From: Candidatus Hodarchaeota archaeon
GTDB taxonomy: Archaea; Asgardarchaeota; Heimdallarchaeia; Hodarchaeales; YT1-039
Direction of reading: 5' to 3'
Assembly (NCBI GenBank): GCA_016840025.1
Contig: JAEOTF010000138.1
Span: 1 to 9,787 of the forward strand
Length of the DNA: 9,787 bases
In this document: in pieces, positions 7,082 through 9,787 of the stretch
Layout: the number at the start of each line of letters is the position of its first letter
Position numbering within the stretch: the stretch's first letter is position 1
Notes under the pieces: generated by a model
What the model was told of the DNA's origin: nothing
The model's input: the letters and a program-made list of their open reading frames with translations, nothing else
Databases searched by the model: none
Translations under genes and position numbers: made by a program

Positions 7082-7222
7082 AAACTACATGAGAAGGTAG
7101 GCTTTCAACTGAAAGGGCAAAAAATCCGTTGTTCCGTTGGAAGAAGTGAAAAAGACAAGGAAAATGGAATGGTAAAGGTGTTTGCTCTACCCTCTCCCCG
7201 TCAGGGATTGGGAAATCTTTAA
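7082..7222 (+). pseudogene. Second startless coding-like fragment (46 codons)
   Basis: The frame opens after a TGA at 7079 and runs to a TAA at 7220, reading KLHEKVGFQLKGQKIRCSVG and, further on, GMVKVFALPSPRQGLGNL. It is in a different frame from the fragment ending at 7058, about 20 bases upstream; the two may be parts of one gene broken by an indel. The end overlaps nothing but abuts the 3' end of the zinc-ribbon gene on the other strand. The local G-rich composition differs from the spacer around it. No family recognised; a chance open frame remains possible. Confidence 0.25.
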
Positions 7223-7225
7223 GAT

Positions 7226-7375
7226 CTAAACATTAGGATACCAGATCTCACCGCAATGAGGACATAGTAGTTTTGTTGCATTTGGAGGAGCTGGAAAGCG
7301 TTGACCACAGTCACAGACTTCTACACGGGTTGGTACTGTCCATTTATTGTCCGTTTGTCTTGGTAGTTCTGCCAT
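7226..7375 (-). CDS. 49-residue zinc-ribbon protein
   Basis: A very small protein with a zinc-ribbon signature. C21 and C23 (VCDCG) form the first knuckle and C38/C41 (CPHCG) the second, with 14 residues between, ending WYPNV. The first knuckle is C-x-C instead of the usual C-x-x-C. Stand-alone zinc ribbons of this size are frequent in archaea and may bind nucleic acid or protein partners; no specific role can be read here. The open frame extends to an ATG at 7486, but that 37-residue extension is Lys/Ile/Phe-rich, lies across the TATA-like element at 7439-7452 and looks non-coding. I therefore take the internal ATG at 7373-7375, which has a weak purine leader (aaagaaagagtga). It is divergent from the seven-helix protein gene. 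Confidence 0.6.
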   Translation of the reverse strand: MAELPRQTDNKWTVPTRVEVCDCGQRFPAPPNATKLLCPHCGEIWYPNV

Positions 7376-7438
7376 AAGCGTCACTCTTTCTTTGTTTTCA
7401 ATTATTCTACTGGAATTTATCTCTAGATGGAGAGATAT

Positions 7439-7452
7439 TTTATAAAAAGTAA
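7439..7452 (-). promoter_or_regulatory. TATA-type element of the zinc-ribbon gene
   Basis: Read on the minus strand, this is TTACTTTTTATAAA. It stands about 65 bases before the ATG at 7375, giving an estimated leader of about 40 bases. The identical 14-mer occurs on the plus strand at 7539-7552, which raises confidence that both are promoters. Confidence 0.5.
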
Positions 7453-7480
7453 TTTTTTTAATTTTTAAAAATAGTTTAGA

Positions 7481-7500
7481 ACACAAAAGAACACAAAAGA
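7481..7500. repeat. Tandem 10-bp direct repeat in the divergent promoter region
   Basis: acacaaaaga occurs twice head to tail, with a third degenerate start (atacag) after it. It sits between the two mirrored TATA-type elements, where a regulator binding site would be expected. It is short enough to be chance in AT-rich DNA. Confidence 0.4.
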
Positions 7501-7538
7501 ATACAGCATTGTAGATATTTATTTAATTGAGTGAAGAG

Positions 7539-7552
7539 TTACTTTTTATAAA
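7539..7552 (+). promoter_or_regulatory. TATA-type element of the seven-helix protein gene
   Basis: The sequence TTACTTTTTATAAA is an exact copy of the element in front of the divergent zinc-ribbon gene. Initiation about 25 bases downstream would give a leader of about 30 bases to the ATG at 7607, which includes the Shine-Dalgarno match at 7595-7601. Confidence 0.5.
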
Positions 7553-7594
7553 TATGTTAAAAATAGATTATTATTTCATTATATGGGACTAGAA

Positions 7595-7601
7595 GAGGTA
7601 A
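7595..7601 (+). promoter_or_regulatory. Ribosome binding site that decides the 7607 start
   Basis: gaggtaa matches the Shine-Dalgarno core and ends 5 bases before the ATG at 7607. The earlier in-frame ATG at 7583 has no such site, and its eight extra residues (MGLEEVTK) include the codons that make up the site itself. Confidence 0.6.
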
Positions 7602-7606
7602 CTAAG

Positions 7607-8335
7607 ATGGAGATTCTTCGTTTTTTATATATTTTATTTATTCTTTGTTCTATTCCAGTCTACGAAATTGTTGCTTATAAATTACTTCAATCCTATAAAC
7701 AAACTGGTCATAAACAAACTCTCAGTATTGCCGTACTTGCGATGTTTGGAGGTTTTGCAATCTGTGCTCTCATGCTAGAACAAACTATACTTGAATTAAG
7801 CTATTCATCTGCAGCAGAAATCTCCAACAATGATATTGAAGCGATAATAGCTAGAATTTTGGTGGTGAGTGCTATAGGACTAAGCCTCGTTTCGATTATA
7901 GCAAGTGATCTCTTTGGACTCTATTTCCTAGACCGAAAATTCTTGAAGTTGATATATCCTCTTGGTCTATTTGCGATAATATACTTTTTACTTTATGCGT
8001 TTTTACCATTTGAATGGATCAAACAGCCAGATATCTGGGAATATGGACACAATAAGGAAGATGAACTACTTTTACTATCCCTTTACTTGTTACCAGTATG
8101 GCTAAGCCCCCTTATCTTGACATATGCGACTATTTTATTACGAGAAAGTCCAAATTATTTGTTTAGGCGTTCTTTACTTTTGACAGCTGGTCAATTCATT
8201 ATTGCGATAGCATATACATTTCAAATCATTACACCGACTATTTTTTCCGCAATAGGATTCTTCTATTACCCTATTCACATGTACATTGTATTTACTCTTC
8301 CAGAATGGTTCAAAAAACTTATTGGTGCGCCTTAG
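7607..8335 (+). CDS. Seven-helix integral membrane protein of unknown function
   Basis: A 242-residue protein that is nearly all membrane: helices at about 4-27, 38-62, 79-107, 113-134, 152-177, 187-207 and 211-232, with a short charged end (PEWFKKLIG). The longest soluble loop (about 135-152, FEWIKQPDIWEYGHNKEDE) is aromatic and acidic and would face the same side as the N-terminus's opposite face. The count and compact loops resemble the 7TM sensor modules found at the N-terminus of many archaeal histidine kinases, but no retinal Lys or other diagnostic residue can be asserted. A histidine kinase lies immediately downstream, convergently, 58 bases away. A stand-alone sensor working with that kinase is possible but is inference only. 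The start is chosen by the Shine-Dalgarno match; an ATG eight codons earlier is the alternative. Confidence 0.6.
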   Translation: MEILRFLYILFILCSIPVYEIVAYKLLQSYKQTGHKQTLSIAVLAMFGGFAICALMLEQTILELSYSSAAEISNNDIEAIIARILVVSAIGLSLVSIIASDLFGLYFLDRKFLKLIYPLGLFAIIYFLLYAFLPFEWIKQPDIWEYGHNKEDELLLLSLYLLPVWLSPLILTYATILLRESPNYLFRRSLLLTAGQFIIAIAYTFQIITPTIFSAIGFFYYPIHMYIVFTLPEWFKKLIGAP

Positions 8336-8393
8336 AGATTATTATTATATTTTTAAAGCGTGATATGCGTATTATCCCATAGTTATACTAATG

Positions 8394-9787
8394 TTAAATT
8401 GAGGAATTGTTCAATTCAATATTTATGGAAGTTGAGTTAGAAAGTGCTTTCAATTTGGGAAGGAACACCGAAAAAACGGATCCTGTTCCGAACTTGCTCT
8501 TTACGTAGATTTCCCCTTGATGTAGCGAGATTAATTCTCGCGCTATGGGTAATCCAAGACCTGTACCTGGTATATGCTGTACATCAATTGATCTAAAAAA
8601 TCTTTCAAATAGATAAGGGAGATCCTGTTCTTTTATACCTCTTCCTGAATCAATGAATTGAATAAGGATGCCATCTACCTTATGGGGGTTGTATGGACCC
8701 GTATAGTTGTCTTTAACTTCAATTTTAACTTCTGTATTTGATGGGGAATATATCAACGCGTTTTCTAATAGAATTCGAAATACTTGACTTATCTTCTGAC
8801 GATCCCCCCATAAAATGATTTCACTATCAAAATTTAAGCTAACGGGGACGTTTTGGATCTTTTGTCGAGGCTCTAACTGAATTCTAATGTCATTTAATAG
8901 ATCTCTAAGATCGAAATAGCCACCCTTGAGTTGGAGTTTATCTTCATCTATATGAGAAATGAGTAATAAATCCTCTACCAATTCGGCTAACAATTTTGAA
9001 TTACGCGAAATAACATCCATTAATTTTCTCTCTTGTGTTGTGGATATATTCTCTTTGTATCTCTCTATATTGTTTATTGAATGGACAATGGCTGTAATAG
9101 GAGTTCGTAATTGATGTGACACTGAAGAAACAAATCGTTTACGTAAATTATTTAATTCAATTAATGGGGTAATATCACTAATAGTTATGATTATAGCTTT
9201 AATTTGCTCATTAGGAAGATTAAGTACTTCAGAAGTAAGCTGCAAATGTGCATGCTTCGGTTTTAGGTCAATTGTGACTGATTTTGGTTTTTTTGAGGAA
9301 AATACACCTTTTATAGCTCCAGTAAGAGGATTCTCTGAGAAATCCATGCAGGAAGAGCCAATGGATATTTCCTCATTGAAAACTTGGTAAAATAATTCCT
9401 TAAATACTTTATTTGCTAATACGACACTTCCATTAGTGTCTAGAACTAGAATCCCTTCGGGAATCATCTCTATAATGGTTTCTATCCTTTGCTTTTCTAG
9501 AAGAAGGTCAGTTGTATGCTGATTCATGAGAGCTTGTTTCTGGTACATTTCAAGCATAATTCGTTGACCTTTTATCTCCTGTAATACTTCAGCATTCTTT
9601 TGTAGTGTTTCTTCTATAGTTTTACTTTCCTTAATAAGAGATTGTAAATGATCGCGAACTTCATACCCTCGTTGGAGATTATTTAACCAATGTTGGACTT
9701 CATCAAAGGTTTTCCACCCAATATTATAATTTTCTTCAGGAGGTATATAGTAAGGATTTTGGTAAATTGTCCCTTTGTGTATTAGAA
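8394..9787 (-). CDS. Histidine kinase (PAS-HisKA-HATPase_c), 5' end beyond window
   Basis: This is a sensor kinase that autophosphorylates on His and would pass phosphate to a response regulator (none is in view). Counting from an internal Met at 9555-9557: PAS domain about 25-135 (MIPEGILVLDTNGSVVLANK); HisKA with phospho-acceptor H148 in SSVSHQLRTP; N-box N266 (LLENALIYSP); G1 D303-S-G-R-G; F-box about 313-321; G2 GTGLGLPIAR (331-340). All catalytic boxes are intact. The frame stays open for 76 further codons to the window edge and clearly codes (NPYYIPPEENYNIGW, then KTIEETLQKNAEVLQEIKG, a probable coiled coil). The Met at 9557 is therefore not the start, and the true N-terminus lies outside. 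No membrane helix is visible in the 463 readable residues. A soluble kinase, or one whose sensor module lies upstream, are both possible. Confidence 0.9.
   Translation of the reverse strand, partial: LIHKGTIYQNPYYIPPEENYNIGWKTFDEVQHWLNNLQRGYEVRDHLQSLIKESKTIEETLQKNAEVLQEIKGQRIMLEMYQKQALMNQHTTDLLLEKQRIETIIEMIPEGILVLDTNGSVVLANKVFKELFYQVFNEEISIGSSCMDFSENPLTGAIKGVFSSKKPKSVTIDLKPKHAHLQLTSEVLNLPNEQIKAIIITISDITPLIELNNLRKRFVSSVSHQLRTPITAIVHSINNIERYKENISTTQERKLMDVISRNSKLLAELVEDLLLISHIDEDKLQLKGGYFDLRDLLNDIRIQLEPRQKIQNVPVSLNFDSEIILWGDRQKISQVFRILLENALIYSPSNTEVKIEVKDNYTGPYNPHKVDGILIQFIDSGRGIKEQDLPYLFERFFRSIDVQHIPGTGLGLPIARELISLHQGEIYVKSKFGTGSVFSVFLPKLKALSNSTSINIELNNSSI

Noticed and set aside
7071..7115. 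Possible box C/D-type small RNA (atgatag and ctga about 30 bases apart with an 8-bp stem)
   Set aside because: Box C does not match the RUGAUGA consensus, the spacing is too short for two guide regions, and the segment overlaps a coding-like frame.
7376..7486. N-terminal extension of the zinc-ribbon protein to the ATG at 7486
   Set aside because: The 37 residues have low-complexity AT-driven composition and cover the probable promoter.
7741..7760. Resemblance of gatgtttggaggttttgc to the 33-bp repeat core
   Set aside because: The match is short and imperfect, lies inside a membrane-helix coding stretch and is probably coincidental.

Overview
The window is AT-rich (about two-thirds A+T) with long intergenic stretches and no rRNA or tRNA gene. 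It most likely comes from an archaeon. The clues are a solute-binding protein with a signal/anchor helix, no lipobox cysteine and a C-terminal membrane anchor; two PMT/ArnT-type polytopic glycosyltransferases, one with an extra N-terminal membrane module of archaeal type; TATA-like boxes about 55-70 bases upstream of several starts; and short poly-T gene ends. The style resembles Asgard (Heimdallarchaeia-like) genomes. That placement is inference from protein style, not from a marker gene.

Layout. (1) 260-2200 (+): a 646-residue membrane-anchored SBP_bac_5-type peptide/solute-binding protein. Its domain order is inverted: the half that normally lies C-terminal comes first, and the N-terminal half follows. 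It reads as a natural circular permutation and is the most unusual object in the window. (2) 2277-2393: three perfect 33-bp tandem repeats. (3) about 2394-2962 (+): a decayed two-helix membrane-protein gene with a frameshift and an in-frame TGA, closed by a hairpin plus T-tract. (4) 3124-5064 (+) and 5191-6405 (-): two convergent, mutually dissimilar PMT_2-type glycosyltransferases, with a 10-bp inverted repeat between them. (5) 6640-6870 (-): a small TPR-like protein or stub. (6) 6894-7222 (+): two short coding-like but startless frames that look like gene debris. (7) 7226-7375 (-), a 49-residue zinc-ribbon protein, and 7607-8335 (+), a seven-helix membrane protein. They are divergently transcribed and carry mirror copies of the same 14-base TATA-type element. 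(8) 8394 to the right edge (-): a PAS-HisKA-HATPase histidine kinase whose reading frame stays open to the edge, so its N-terminus lies outside the window.

Taken together, the window is an accessory cell-surface and sensing region: solute capture without an adjacent permease, surface glycosylation, and signal sensing. It is interspersed with gene remnants. No IS element, CRISPR array, integrase or recognisable defence gene was found.
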